A stretch of DNA of 64,000 bases from Nocardia bovistercoris (GTDB lineage Bacteria; Actinomycetota; Actinomycetes; Mycobacteriales; Mycobacteriaceae): NCBI RefSeq assembly GCF_015674855.1, contig NZ_JADMLG010000002.1, positions 186,001-250,000 on the forward strand, written 5' to 3'. Both the position numbers and the translations under genes were made by a program. Numbering within the stretch: the stretch's first letter is position 1; every line of letters starts with the position of its first letter. This document shows positions 53,377 through 62,106 of this stretch, in pieces. The notes beneath the pieces were generated by a model. It saw only the letters and a program-made list of their open reading frames with translations. It was not told the DNA's origin and did no database searches.

Positions 53377-54237
53377 ATGACGACCAACGGCGTGCGTGGA
53401 CCGATGCTGAATCCGAGGGTGACCGTGCTGGTCCGCCCTTCCGGCGTGGTGCAACTGGGTTGGGATCCCGAGCGGGCGCTATTACTCGATCCGCCCGGGC
53501 TCGACACCGCGACGGTGCTGGCCTTCGTGCGGTCGCTGGACGGTCTGCACACCCGGCCGCAGGTGCTGTGGCAGGCCGGTGCAGCCGGAATCGGCGCCGA
53601 CCAGGCGTTGTCGCTGCTCACCGAGATAGACGAGGCCGGGCTGCTCGTACATCCGCAGCGCGGCGGGCAGGTCCGCACGGTGCGATTGCACGGACTCGGG
53701 CCGCTCACCGACGCCATGGCCGTCGGGCTGCGTCGCCTCGGCATCCGGCCCGCCCGCTCGCGCGGCTACGCGCCGGATCTGGTGAACGCGCGCTGGCGCG
53801 CCGATCTCGTGGTGTTGAGCGACGACATGGTGGTCGATCCGCAGTTGGCGAACGAGCTGGTCATCCACCGCATTCCGCATCTGCTGGTCCGGCTGCGCGA
53901 CGGCAAAGGCATCGTCGGGCCGCTGGTGCTGCCCGGTGAGACGAGTTGTCTGCGGTGCGCCGATCTCACCCGATCCGATTTCGACGCGGACTGGCCGCAT
54001 CTGGCAGCACAACTGCTCGGGCGGGTCGGCCACGCCACGCCCGCCGCCGTCGCGGCCACGGCGGCGCTGGCATTGAACGAGGTCGAGGCCGTCATCGCCT
54101 GTTCGGCGCTGCGCACCCCGGCGACCTTGGACACCACCCTCGAACTCGATCTCGATTCGCATCTGATCGAGCAACGGCTGTGGGCGCCACACGAAGCGTG
54201 TGGCTGTCGCGCGCTCGCCGCACGGGCGGAAGCGTGA
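53377..54237 (+). CDS. ThiF/E1-like cyclodehydratase-type protein (Rv3196-like)
   Basis: 286 residues; ATG 53377. The middle carries a Rossmann-like RLHGLGPLTDAMAVGLRRLGIRP. The family block PGETSCLRCADLTRSDFDADWPHLAAQL and the later ACGCRAL supply the Cys-x2-Cys and Cys-x-Cys pairs of the zinc site seen in the E1/ThiF-like partner of TOMM (azoline) cyclodehydratases. No YcaO protein or precursor peptide is in the window, so the role is open. Confidence 0.82.
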   Translation: MTTNGVRGPMLNPRVTVLVRPSGVVQLGWDPERALLLDPPGLDTATVLAFVRSLDGLHTRPQVLWQAGAAGIGADQALSLLTEIDEAGLLVHPQRGGQVRTVRLHGLGPLTDAMAVGLRRLGIRPARSRGYAPDLVNARWRADLVVLSDDMVVDPQLANELVIHRIPHLLVRLRDGKGIVGPLVLPGETSCLRCADLTRSDFDADWPHLAAQLLGRVGHATPAAVAATAALALNEVEAVIACSALRTPATLDTTLELDLDSHLIEQRLWAPHEACGCRALAARAEA

Positions 54238-54313
54238 TCGTACTCACACCGGGGTGCGGAAAGAGATCACCACAGGATGGCGAGCCCGCCGGGTCGTCGG
54301 CCATGATGGGTAT

Positions 54314-55657
54314 GTGTCTGAGATTGTGCGCCGCCGCTCATCCCGCAACGCCAAACTGGCCAAGATCCCGTTGGGCATCGCGGGGCGCGCCGCCGTCGGA
54401 TTCGGTCGCAAGCTCGCGGGCGGCGACAGATCCGAGATCAACGCACAACTCAATCAGAAGGCCGCCGAGCAGCTGTTCACCGTGCTCGGTGAGCTCAAGG
54501 GCGGCGCCATGAAGTTCGGGCAGGCGCTCAGCGTGATGGAGGCCGCGGTCCCGGAGGAGTTCGGCGAGCACTACCGCGAAGCACTCACGAAATTGCAGGC
54601 GGCGGCGCCGCCCATGCCCGCGGCGACCGTGCACCGGGTCCTCGATCAGCAACTCGGTACGAAATGGCGGGAGCGGTTCCGGTCCTTCGACGACGAACCC
54701 GCCGCCTCGGCCAGCATCGGTCAGGTGCACAAGGCGGTGTGGTCCGACGGCCGCACGGTCGCGGTGAAGGTCCAGTACCCCGGCGCCGACGAGGCGCTGC
54801 GCGCCGACCTCAAAACCCTCTCGCGCATGACGGGCCTGCTCTCGAGCGTGATCCCAGGCGCCGACGTGAAGCCGATCCTCGCCGAGATCACCGAACGCAC
54901 CGAGGAGGAACTCGACTACCGCAACGAGGCCGCCAATCAGCGCGCCTTCGCGAAGGCGTTCGACGGGCACGCCGAGATCCGGGTGCCGAAGGTGGTGGCG
55001 GGCTCGCCCAAGGTGATCGTCACCGAATGGCTCGACGGCACCGCGGTGTCGAAGATCATCCAGCGCGGCGCGGAGGATCCCGAGGGCACTCGTGAACTGC
55101 GGAATCGGGTCGCACTGCTGATGGGGCGGTTCCACTTCTCGTCGCCGGAGACGGTCGGGTTGCTGCACGCCGACCCGCATCCCGGCAATTTCATGATGCT
55201 CGACGACGACACCCTCGCCGTCATCGACTTCGGCGCGTGCGCCCCGCTGCCCAACGGATTTCCGGAGGTGCTCGGCCGGATGCTCGCCCTCGCGGTGGCC
55301 GACCGGTTCGCCGAACTCACCGAACTGCTGCACGAGAACGGCTGGATCATCCCCGGGCGCACCATCACCGATCAGGAGATCGCCGACTACCTGCGGCCGT
55401 TCACCGATCCGATCAGGACCGAATCCTTCCACTTCACGCGCAAATGGATGCAGCGGGTGGCGGGCAAGGCCTCCGACATCTCCAGCCCGGAGATGAAGAC
55501 CGCGCGCGCACTGCAACTTCCCGCCGAACACGTGATGATCTTCCGGGTGCTCGGCGGCTCGGTGGGCATCCTGGCCCAGCTCGACGCGGAGATACCGTTC
55601 ATGCAGCTGGCCAATACCTGGCTGCCCGGTCTTCGCGAGGAACGCTCCGCGAGCTGA
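54314..55657 (+). CDS. UbiB/ABC1-family kinase-like protein (Rv3197-like)
   Basis: 447 residues from GTG 54314. KxGQ motif in LKGGAMKFGQALS, ATP-binding AASIGQVHKA and VAVKVQYPG, catalytic LLHADPHPGNF and DFG in VIDFGACAP. Atypical kinases of this family support quinone or isoprenoid lipid metabolism. The adjacent whiB7 lies convergent; in mycobacteria this neighbourhood is conserved and the Rv3197 gene is linked to macrolide tolerance. That link is family knowledge. Confidence 0.92.
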   Translation: MSEIVRRRSSRNAKLAKIPLGIAGRAAVGFGRKLAGGDRSEINAQLNQKAAEQLFTVLGELKGGAMKFGQALSVMEAAVPEEFGEHYREALTKLQAAAPPMPAATVHRVLDQQLGTKWRERFRSFDDEPAASASIGQVHKAVWSDGRTVAVKVQYPGADEALRADLKTLSRMTGLLSSVIPGADVKPILAEITERTEEELDYRNEAANQRAFAKAFDGHAEIRVPKVVAGSPKVIVTEWLDGTAVSKIIQRGAEDPEGTRELRNRVALLMGRFHFSSPETVGLLHADPHPGNFMMLDDDTLAVIDFGACAPLPNGFPEVLGRMLALAVADRFAELTELLHENGWIIPGRTITDQEIADYLRPFTDPIRTESFHFTRKWMQRVAGKASDISSPEMKTARALQLPAEHVMIFRVLGGSVGILAQLDAEIPFMQLANTWLPGLREERSAS

Positions 55658-55728
55658 GCCGACAGCGGAAACCACCGATCGACACGAGACCTGCGTCGAG
55701 CGACCGCGAAATACCGCTCGGCACAAGA

Positions 55729-55760
55729 CCTTTCGGCGCGCCCCCGAGCACGCCGAAAGG
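55729..55760 (+). terminator. Hairpin after the UbiB-like gene
   Basis: CCTTTCGGCG (55729-55738) and CGCCGAAAGG (55751-55760) form a 10-bp stem with a 12-base loop, 72 bp past the stop. Confidence 0.65.
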
Positions 55761-55996
55761 ACCTGCGCCGTGACCGCCGCCCGCCACGACCGAAACCCTT
55801 GTCGGAGAACGCAGACCAGCCGCACACCGGATCTCGCGGTGCGCGGCTTGTCTGCTTTCTCGTTCCTGGGCCCGACGAAGGGCGAGCGGGGCCTCAGCGA
55901 CCGGAGGGAGGGAAGTTCCAGCTCCGGGCCCACGATCGCGCGCCGCGTTGCCGCGCGGGATCATGAGCCCGGCCTGCCGTGCATCGTGGTCGCGGC
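55761..55996. other. Gap before the whiB7 stop, nothing recognised
   Basis: The distance from the UbiB stop to the whiB7 stop is 339 bp. Beyond the hairpin I see no gene or RNA on either strand. Confidence 0.5.
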
Positions 55997-56320
55997 TCAT
56001 GCGGAGACCGCGACCTTGCGCGGACGTCCGCGCGGGCGCTTGCGGGCGATCACGACACCCTGGTCGAAGATCTCACCACCCCAAACACCCCAGGGCTCGG
56101 CACGATCCAGCGCCGCCGTCAGGCAGCCCTTACGGATCGGGCAGGACTCGCACAGCGCCTTGGCCTGCTCCAGTTGAGCGGGGCTCTCGGCGAACCAGAG
56201 GTCCGGGTCACCGGCCCGGCAGGGCAGGACCTTGTTGACCTCCCGAGTACGGGTCGGCCGCGCCACGGTTCGGCATGTCACGTGAGTAGTGGCCTGCGGC
56301 CAGCTCTCGGCGGTGAACAC
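55997..56320 (-). CDS. whiB7: Transcriptional regulator WhiB7
   Basis: 107 residues from GTG 56320 with AAGGAGA upstream. Four Fe-S cysteines are at LPCRAGD, ALCESCPIRKGC. The WhiB turn GVWGG and the AT-hook RPRGRPRK, the mark that separates WhiB7 from other Wbl proteins, are intact. It activates intrinsic antibiotic resistance under translation stress by binding AT-rich promoter DNA with SigA. The long leader upstream carries an attenuator-like hairpin. Confidence 0.97.
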   Translation of the reverse strand: MFTAESWPQATTHVTCRTVARPTRTREVNKVLPCRAGDPDLWFAESPAQLEQAKALCESCPIRKGCLTAALDRAEPWGVWGGEIFDQGVVIARKRPRGRPRKVAVSA

Positions 56321-56353
56321 GTCGTTCTCCTTCAGCTTTGTTTGCAGCGGTTC

Positions 56354-56444
56354 GTTTCGTTCTCCACGAAACCGGTGGCTGTCCGGCTGAAGTGCCGTCC
56401 GAGAAATCTGGCCACGGGTTTCGCTTCGTGCGATCCGTGGCCAG
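56354..56444 (-). promoter_or_regulatory. whiB7 leader with attenuator-like hairpin
   Basis: Within the 142-nt region upstream of whiB7, CTGGCCACGG pairs with CCGTGGCCAG (56408-56417 with 56435-56444), followed on the minus strand by ATTTCTCGG, a weak terminator tail. A second hairpin GTTTCG/CGAAAC (56354-56372) lies nearer the start. Mycobacterial whiB7 leaders regulate by attenuation with an upstream open frame; this arrangement fits that model. Confidence 0.65.
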
Positions 56445-56462
56445 GAGGTCTGGGAGAGTCCC

Positions 56463-56873
56463 CTACCTAGATCGACATCTGTGCCGATTCCTGATCACGA
56501 TCGCTTGGTCTGCGGTGCGCGGGCGGGCCACCTGCATGGCGACCTTGTCCGTCACTGCGCCCTTATCCGTCGCAGGGCCCTCATCCGAGAGTTCGGGGAG
56601 GACGAATGCCTGCTCATATCCGGCGTCGAACGCGAAGGCGCCGGCTGCCTCGATGGCCGCCGGGTGCCAGCTACCGCTGGTCTTGTCCTGCCGCAGAACG
56701 CGATTCGACCGATGCACGCACACAGCTTTCGCAGTGCCGAGAACATCGCCGAACGCGCCGACGGGTGACAGACCGATCCCCTGCAACGCGAGGATCCCCC
56801 GGGAGGCCGACATGGATATGGCCATCGCGCCGTCATGAGCGCCGACGGTGGTGATGTTCACGATGCCGTTCAT
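56463..56873 (-). CDS. Upstream protein in the whiB7 leader, unknown function
   Basis: 136 residues from ATG 56873, preceded by GGAGGGAGG. Third codon positions are G/C-rich, as in real genes of this window. The sequence (ITTVGAHDGAMAISMSASRG, PELSDEGPATDKGAVTDK) matches nothing I know and ends in Arg-rich RNRHRCRSR. It occupies the place of the uORF/long leader of mycobacterial whiB7 and stops 142 bp before whiB7. It may act as the attenuation sensor peptide or as an independent protein. Confidence 0.55.
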   Translation of the reverse strand: MNGIVNITTVGAHDGAMAISMSASRGILALQGIGLSPVGAFGDVLGTAKAVCVHRSNRVLRQDKTSGSWHPAAIEAAGAFAFDAGYEQAFVLPELSDEGPATDKGAVTDKVAMQVARPRTADQAIVIRNRHRCRSR

Positions 56874-56985
56874 CTGTCTGCCTCCCTCCTGTACTCGTAA
56901 TCTGTCGGAACTGTGCGCGCCGAGATTCCCTCCCGGTGCGTGATTCCCACCATATGCAATGCGGGCGAGGCCCACAACCTATTTT

Positions 56986-59133
56986 CTACCTGCGGTTTTG
57001 TGACGTAGATCGAAGCCGCGAGGCGACGATCGCGATAACGTCGGCGCCGTAGTCGACGATCTTCTTCGCCCCGATTCCGGGGATCGCGCCGAGCGCGGCG
57101 TCGTCGGCTGGCAGTTGCTCGGCGATTGCGGTGAGGGTGGTGTCGGTGAAGACCACGAATTCGCGCACCCCCATGGCCTCGGCCTTCTCGCGTCGCCACT
57201 CCTCGAGCGCCGCGAGCAGGACGGCGTCGAGTTCGGCGGGGCAGCGACGGCAGCGCCCGAGCATGGTGGCGTAGGTGCCGATGAGCGGTTTCGCGCAGAC
57301 CCGGCAGGTAGGCCGGACGCCATCGGACTTCGCCTTCGGCGCGGCGATCCGGGAGGCGGGCGAGGAATCGGGCACGACGTCGTTCAGGAACCGCGACCTG
57401 CGCCTGCTTCGTCTACCGCCCTTGGCACGCGCGAGCGCCCAGGACAGGTGCAGGTGTTCGCGGGCGCGTGTGACGCCGACGTAGAGCAGCCTGCGCTCCT
57501 CCTCTAGTCCGGCGGCGTCGGCCACCGAACCGTCGTCGGCGAGCACGTGCGCGATCGGCAGGGTGCCGTCGGACACGCCGACCAGGAACACCGCGTCCCA
57601 TTCGAGTCCCTTGGCCGCGTGCAGAGACGCCAGGGTGACGCCCTGCACGGTCGGCGGATGCCTGGCCTCGGCGCGCGCGGCCAGTTCGCCCAGCAGGCCG
57701 GGCAGGTCCAGATTCGCGTCGAGCGCGGTCAACTCCTCGGTCAGCCGCACGAGCGCGACCAGCGACTCCCAGCGCTGCCTCGCCTGCGCCCCCGCCGGTT
57801 CGGCGGCCGTGAGCCCCACCGGAGCCAGCGCCGCCTCGACCACGGTGACCAGCCCTTTCCCGTGCCGAGCCGCCTCGGGCAGATCCTCGCGCCCTGCGGC
57901 CTGGCGCAGCACCGAGACGGCCTGCCTGACTTCGGCGCGCTGGAAGAAACCCTCACCGCCGCGCACCTGATAGGGGATGCCGAATTCGGTGAGCGACTGC
58001 TCGTACGGCTCGGACTGCGCGTTGATGCGATACAGCACCGCGATCTCCGCCGCCGCGACCCCCGCGCGGATCAGCCGCTTGATCTCGACGGCGACGGCGG
58101 TGGCCTCGGCGGGCGTGTCGTCGTATTCGGCGAAGACAGGTTCCGGTCCGTCGCCACGCTGGCCGATCAGCTGCAGTCGGGTGCCCGCGATACGCCCGCG
58201 GGCCGCGCCGATCACCCGGTTCGCCAGCGAAACCACCTGCGGCGTCGAACGATAGTCGCGTTCCAGACGCACCACCGTGGCCTCGGGGAACCGTCGCGAG
58301 AAGTCGAGCAGGTAGCTGGGACTCGCGCCGGTGAAGGAGTAGATCGTCTGGTTGGCGTCGCCGACCACGGTCAGGTCGTCGCGGTCGCCGAGCCACGCGT
58401 CGAGGACCCGTTGCTGCAGCGGGGTGACGTCCTGGTATTCATCGACCACGAAACTGCGGTAGCGCCCGCGGAATTCGTCGGCGACGGCCGGGAAGTCCTC
58501 GAGCGCGGCGGCGGTGTGCAGCAGCAGGTCGTCGAAATCCAGCAGCAGACCCTCCGGGGAGGTCTTCAGCGATTCGTAGCCCGCGTAGACCCGCGCCACC
58601 CGGACCGCGTCGTAGGGCGGTTCGCGGCGGCGGGCTGCCGCGGCGGCCGGATAGTCCTCGGGCGCGATCAGCGACGCCTTGGCCCATTCGATCTCCGACA
58701 GCAGATCGCGCACGCTCTCGGTGGCCGAGGACAGCCCCTCGCCGTGCGCGGCCTTGGCCACGATCGGGAACTTGGCGTCGATCAGCCGCCACGGCACCTC
58801 GCCGACGACCTGTGGCCAGAAGTATTTGAGTTGCCGCAGCGCGGCGGCGTGGAAAGTGCGGGCCTGCACCTGGTTCGCCGAACCGCCGAGACCCAGATCA
58901 CGCAACCTGCCGCGCAGCTCACCGGCCGCGCGCGCGGTGAAGGTGACCGCGAGCACCTGATCGGCCTTGACGTGCCCCGCCGAGACCAGGTGCGCGATGC
59001 GGTGGGTGATGGTGCGCGTCTTGCCCGTTCCCGCGCCCGCGAGCACGCAGACCGGGCCGCGCGGCGCCCGCACGGCCGCGGCCTGCTGGGGATCCAGGGC
59101 GGACGGTTCGGGTGCGGACACGGGCACCATCAT
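56986..59133 (-). CDS. uvrD2: UvrD2-type DNA helicase with HRDC domain
   Basis: 715 residues; ATG 59133. Helicase motifs: [68 protein letters not shown]. The Cys-rich zinc-like motif TCRVCAKPL...RCRRCP follows, then the HRDC domain (residues ~645-715, [10 protein letters not shown]) as in mycobacterial UvrD2. Unwinds DNA 3'-5' in repair and is essential in mycobacteria. Divergent from the mycoredoxin gene (108 bp). Confidence 0.95.
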   Translation of the reverse strand: MMVPVSAPEPSALDPQQAAAVRAPRGPVCVLAGAGTGKTRTITHRIAHLVSAGHVKADQVLAVTFTARAAGELRGRLRDLGLGGSANQVQARTFHAAALRQLKYFWPQVVGEVPWRLIDAKFPIVAKAAHGEGLSSATESVRDLLSEIEWAKASLIAPEDYPAAAAARRREPPYDAVRVARVYAGYESLKTSPEGLLLDFDDLLLHTAAALEDFPAVADEFRGRYRSFVVDEYQDVTPLQQRVLDAWLGDRDDLTVVGDANQTIYSFTGASPSYLLDFSRRFPEATVVRLERDYRSTPQVVSLANRVIGAARGRIAGTRLQLIGQRGDGPEPVFAEYDDTPAEATAVAVEIKRLIRAGVAAAEIAVLYRINAQSEPYEQSLTEFGIPYQVRGGEGFFQRAEVRQAVSVLRQAAGREDLPEAARHGKGLVTVVEAALAPVGLTAAEPAGAQARQRWESLVALVRLTEELTALDANLDLPGLLGELAARAEARHPPTVQGVTLASLHAAKGLEWDAVFLVGVSDGTLPIAHVLADDGSVADAAGLEEERRLLYVGVTRAREHLHLSWALARAKGGRRSRRRSRFLNDVVPDSSPASRIAAPKAKSDGVRPTCRVCAKPLIGTYATMLGRCRRCPAELDAVLLAALEEWRREKAEAMGVREFVVFTDTTLTAIAEQLPADDAALGAIPGIGAKKIVDYGADVIAIVASRLRSTSQNRR

Positions 59134-59241
59134 GACAGTCCACCCCGACAGACTCGCGCGCTCACCCCGCGGACAGCACGCCGATCGCGCACGGGACGCC
59201 CGGTACGGAACATGATTCGCGGCCGCGGTGTTGCACCGTGC

Positions 59242-59499
59242 GTGACTGACGCGAATCCCACCCTGACCATGTATTCCACCACCTGGTGTGGTTACTGCCG
59301 GAGGCTGAAGAAGCAGCTGGAAGAGTCGGGCATCAGCTACGTGGAGATCGATATCGAACAGGATCCGGCCTCGGCCGAATTCGTCGGTAGCGTGAACAAC
59401 GGCAACCACGTGGTGCCGACGGTCAAATTCGCCGACGGGTCGACGGCGACCAATCCGTCACTGGCGAAGGTCAAGGAAGTGCTCGCGAACCTGAACTGA
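59242..59499 (+). CDS. Mycoredoxin/glutaredoxin-like protein
   Basis: 85 residues from GTG 59242 (ATG 59269 is possible). [18 protein letters not shown] holds the redox [20 protein letters not shown] is the cis-Pro loop. It is very close to Mrx1 (Rv3198A), which reduces mycothiolated proteins using mycothiol/mycothione reductase. Divergent from uvrD2 and convergent with nudC, as in mycobacteria. Confidence 0.93.
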   Translation: MTDANPTLTMYSTTWCGYCRRLKKQLEESGISYVEIDIEQDPASAEFVGSVNNGNHVVPTVKFADGSTATNPSLAKVKEVLANLN

Positions 59500-59549
59500 T
59501 CGTCCGCCCGGCCGCGTCCCCGAGCGGACGCGGCTTTTCGCATGTCCGC

Positions 59550-60446
59550 CTACAGCGCGGCCCAGGACTCGACCATCGTGCGCGCGATGGAGATCGCATT
59601 GGGAAGCAGCAGCCGGGCACCCTCCGCGCGGGTCGACCAGTCGCCCACGTCGAGCGCGGCACGCACCTCGGCGCGGGTGAACCAGTGCGCCTCGGCGATC
59701 TCGCCGTCGGAGAAGGCCAGCGGCTGTTCGGGATCGGCGACCGCGGCGAAACCGAGCATGAGCGAACGCGGGAACGGCCACGGCTGGCTGCCGAGATAGC
59801 GGATCTCGCGCACGTCTAGCCCGACCTCCTCCTTCATCTCGCGTTCCACGCAGCGTTCCAGCGACTCGCCCGCCTCCACGAAGCCGGCCAGGATGGAATA
59901 CACGGTGGGCGGCCACGCGTGCTGGCGGGCAAGCAGCACGCGGTCGGCGCCGTCGTGGATCAGGCAGATGACGGCCGGATCGATGCGCGGGAACTCTTCG
60001 TAACCCTGTTCGGTGACCCGCGACCAACCGCCCTTCGCCGACACCGTCGCGACACCCGCGCCTGCGTCGAAACCGGCCTTGTCGTGCCAGTTCAGCAGGG
60101 CCAGTGCGGAGGTGAGCACGCCCGCGGTGAAATCGTCGAGGTCGCTGACGAGGCGGCGCAGATCGGTGAGTTCGCCGGTGAGGTCGGCGTCGCGCACCGC
60201 CCACAGGTGCCTGCCCTCGCCGATACCGAGGAAGACCGCGGCCGGACTGGGTTCCGCCGAATACTCGATCGCCTCGTCGAAGATCAACGCGCCGTCGACC
60301 ATCTTGACCTGACCGCGCGCGTTCACCCGCAACAGGCCCGCGCTCGGCCACCCTTCCTTCAGAGCTCGCTCGTCGGACCGGACGAGTTCGGCCCGATCGA
60401 CAGCGGAACGTGACAGCAGCGGCACGGCATTCAGATCGAAGGACAC
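59550..60446 (-). CDS. nudC: NAD+ diphosphatase NudC-like Nudix hydrolase
   Basis: 298 residues; GTG 60446 with GAGGGGG upstream. The Nudix box GFVEAGESLERCVEREMKEE and the NudC-specific SQPWPFPRSLM are intact. The four zinc-ribbon cysteines of the E. coli enzyme are missing; the equivalent place reads GGWSRVTEQGYEEFPRIDPA. Hydrolyses NADH/NAD+ (and removes NAD caps from RNA in E. coli). Order nudC-K+ channel on the minus strand follows the mycobacterial layout. Confidence 0.92.
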   Translation of the reverse strand: MSFDLNAVPLLSRSAVDRAELVRSDERALKEGWPSAGLLRVNARGQVKMVDGALIFDEAIEYSAEPSPAAVFLGIGEGRHLWAVRDADLTGELTDLRRLVSDLDDFTAGVLTSALALLNWHDKAGFDAGAGVATVSAKGGWSRVTEQGYEEFPRIDPAVICLIHDGADRVLLARQHAWPPTVYSILAGFVEAGESLERCVEREMKEEVGLDVREIRYLGSQPWPFPRSLMLGFAAVADPEQPLAFSDGEIAEAHWFTRAEVRAALDVGDWSTRAEGARLLLPNAISIARTMVESWAAL

Positions 60447-60495
60447 CCCCTCGACCCTAGTCGCCGCCCTCCGCACGCTCACTCGCGCCCGGCGT

Positions 60496-61572
60496 TCACT
60501 TCGGCACGCGACGGATGTAGAGCAGTTTGTCGCCCGCCTCGATGGCGTCCACCGCGGGCTCGCCGACCCGGTGCAACTGTCCCGAACGCACGACGCCGAG
60601 CACGATATCGCTGAGATGCCGGGGCGACCCGCCGATCTCGGACGGCTCGACATCACGTTCGGTGACCGCGAAACCCTCCTCGGGGGTCAGCAGGTCCTCC
60701 ATGATCTCGACCACCGTCGGTGTCGTGGTCGCGATGCCGAGCAGCCTGCCCGCCGTCTCCGAGGACACCACCACCGAATCCGCGCCGGACTGGCGAAGCA
60801 GATGGATGTTCTCGGCCTCGCGGATCGCCACCACGATCTTCGCGGACTTGTTCAGCTCGCGGGCGGTCAACGTGACCAGCACCGCGGTGTCGTCGCGGTT
60901 GGTCGCGACGATCACCGACGCCGCGTTCTGCACACTCGCCAACCGCAGCACATCGGACTGGGTGGCCGAACCGTGCACGGTCACCAGGCCCGCGTTGCCC
61001 GCCGCCTCCAAGGCGACGGTGTCGGTGTCGACGACGACGATGTCGGCGGACTGCACGCCATCGGCCAACATGGCGTGAATCGCGGTCCGCCCCTTCGTGC
61101 CGTAGCCGACGACCACGGTGTGATTGCGCACGCTGTGCCTCCAACGCTGAATCTTGAATGCCTGCCGGGAACGCTCGGTGAGCACGCTGATGGTCGTACC
61201 GACGAGCACGATGAGGAAGAGCACGCGCAACGGCGTGATGATGACGATGTTCACCAGGCGCGCCGACGCGGACGCGGGCGCGATATCGCCGTAGCCGGTG
61301 GTCGAGAGGGAGACGGTGGCGTAGTAGAACGCGTCGAGGAACGACAATTCCCCGCCCGAGTTGTCCTTGTAGCCGTCGCGGCCGATGTAGACCACCAGCG
61401 CCGCGCCGAACAGCAGGGCGACCGCGAACAGCACCCGGCGCACCAGCGACGCCCACGGACTCGTCTGCGTCTCGGGTATCCGCAGCAGACCGACCAAGGC
61501 GAAATCGGGGCGCCCCGAGATGCCGGGCGAGCGCGACCGATCGCCGAATTCACCCAACACCGGTGTCACCAC
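60496..61572 (-). CDS. Potassium channel protein with RCK/TrkA-N and TrkA-C domains (Rv3200c-like)
   Basis: 358 residues from GTG 61572. Two transmembrane helices flank the pore helix with the selectivity filter TTGYGDI (residue ~93). The RCK/TrkA-N domain begins at NHTVVVGYGTKGR (~145) and a TrkA-C-like domain ends the chain (RVGEPAVDAIEAGDKLLYI). Regulated K+ conduction across the inner membrane. Confidence 0.93.
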   Translation of the reverse strand: MVTPVLGEFGDRSRSPGISGRPDFALVGLLRIPETQTSPWASLVRRVLFAVALLFGAALVVYIGRDGYKDNSGGELSFLDAFYYATVSLSTTGYGDIAPASASARLVNIVIITPLRVLFLIVLVGTTISVLTERSRQAFKIQRWRHSVRNHTVVVGYGTKGRTAIHAMLADGVQSADIVVVDTDTVALEAAGNAGLVTVHGSATQSDVLRLASVQNAASVIVATNRDDTAVLVTLTARELNKSAKIVVAIREAENIHLLRQSGADSVVVSSETAGRLLGIATTTPTVVEIMEDLLTPEEGFAVTERDVEPSEIGGSPRHLSDIVLGVVRSGQLHRVGEPAVDAIEAGDKLLYIRRVPK

Positions 61573-61691
61573 TCCCGCCGCTCATCGAACCGGCCGGCAG
61601 CGTGTACCTCCGGCACCGCACGGGAGCCTACCCGCTTGTCCGATCCCCGCCGGGTCTCGACGCGAACACCCGATGAATGTCAGGGTGAGGC

Positions 61692-62081
61692 ATGGTTCAC
61701 AACGCACCCGAATCCACCGGCCGCACCGCAAAAGGACTTGCCGTCTTCCTGTTCAGCGCGGGCGTCCTGCATTTCGTGACGCCGAAATTCTTCGACTCGA
61801 TCGTGCCGAAGGCGCTGCCGGGGAAGGCGCGCGACTACACCTACGCCTCCGGGGTCGCCGAGATCGGCGTCGCCGCCGCGCTCGCCGTGCCACGCACCCG
61901 CAAGCTGGGCGGACGGCTCGCCGCGCTGCTGTTCATCGCGGTGTTCCCGGCGAACATCCAATTCACCGTCGACTCGCTGTCGAACGAGAAGGCGCCGGTC
62001 GGGCTGAAGGTGGGGTCGGTGCTGCGACTACCGCTCCAGATTCCGATGATCACCCGCGCGTTGAAGGTCGCCCGGGGATAG
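61692..62081 (+). CDS. DoxX-family membrane protein
   Basis: 129 residues with four hydrophobic helices (GLAVFLFSAGVLHFVTP, YASGVAEIGVAAALAV, LGGRLAALLFIAVFPANIQF and a C-terminal amphipathic region). The start motif VLHFVTPKFFDSIVP and the GVAEIG helix identify the DoxX/MauE-like family, with a possible role in thiol or electron transfer at the membrane. It lies between the divergent K+ channel and the convergent adnB gene. Unlike the copy at 17136 it has no repeat tail. Confidence 0.85.
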   Translation: MVHNAPESTGRTAKGLAVFLFSAGVLHFVTPKFFDSIVPKALPGKARDYTYASGVAEIGVAAALAVPRTRKLGGRLAALLFIAVFPANIQFTVDSLSNEKAPVGLKVGSVLRLPLQIPMITRALKVARG

Positions 62082-62106
62082 CCGCGTCCATCCGCTGACG
62101 CACCGC

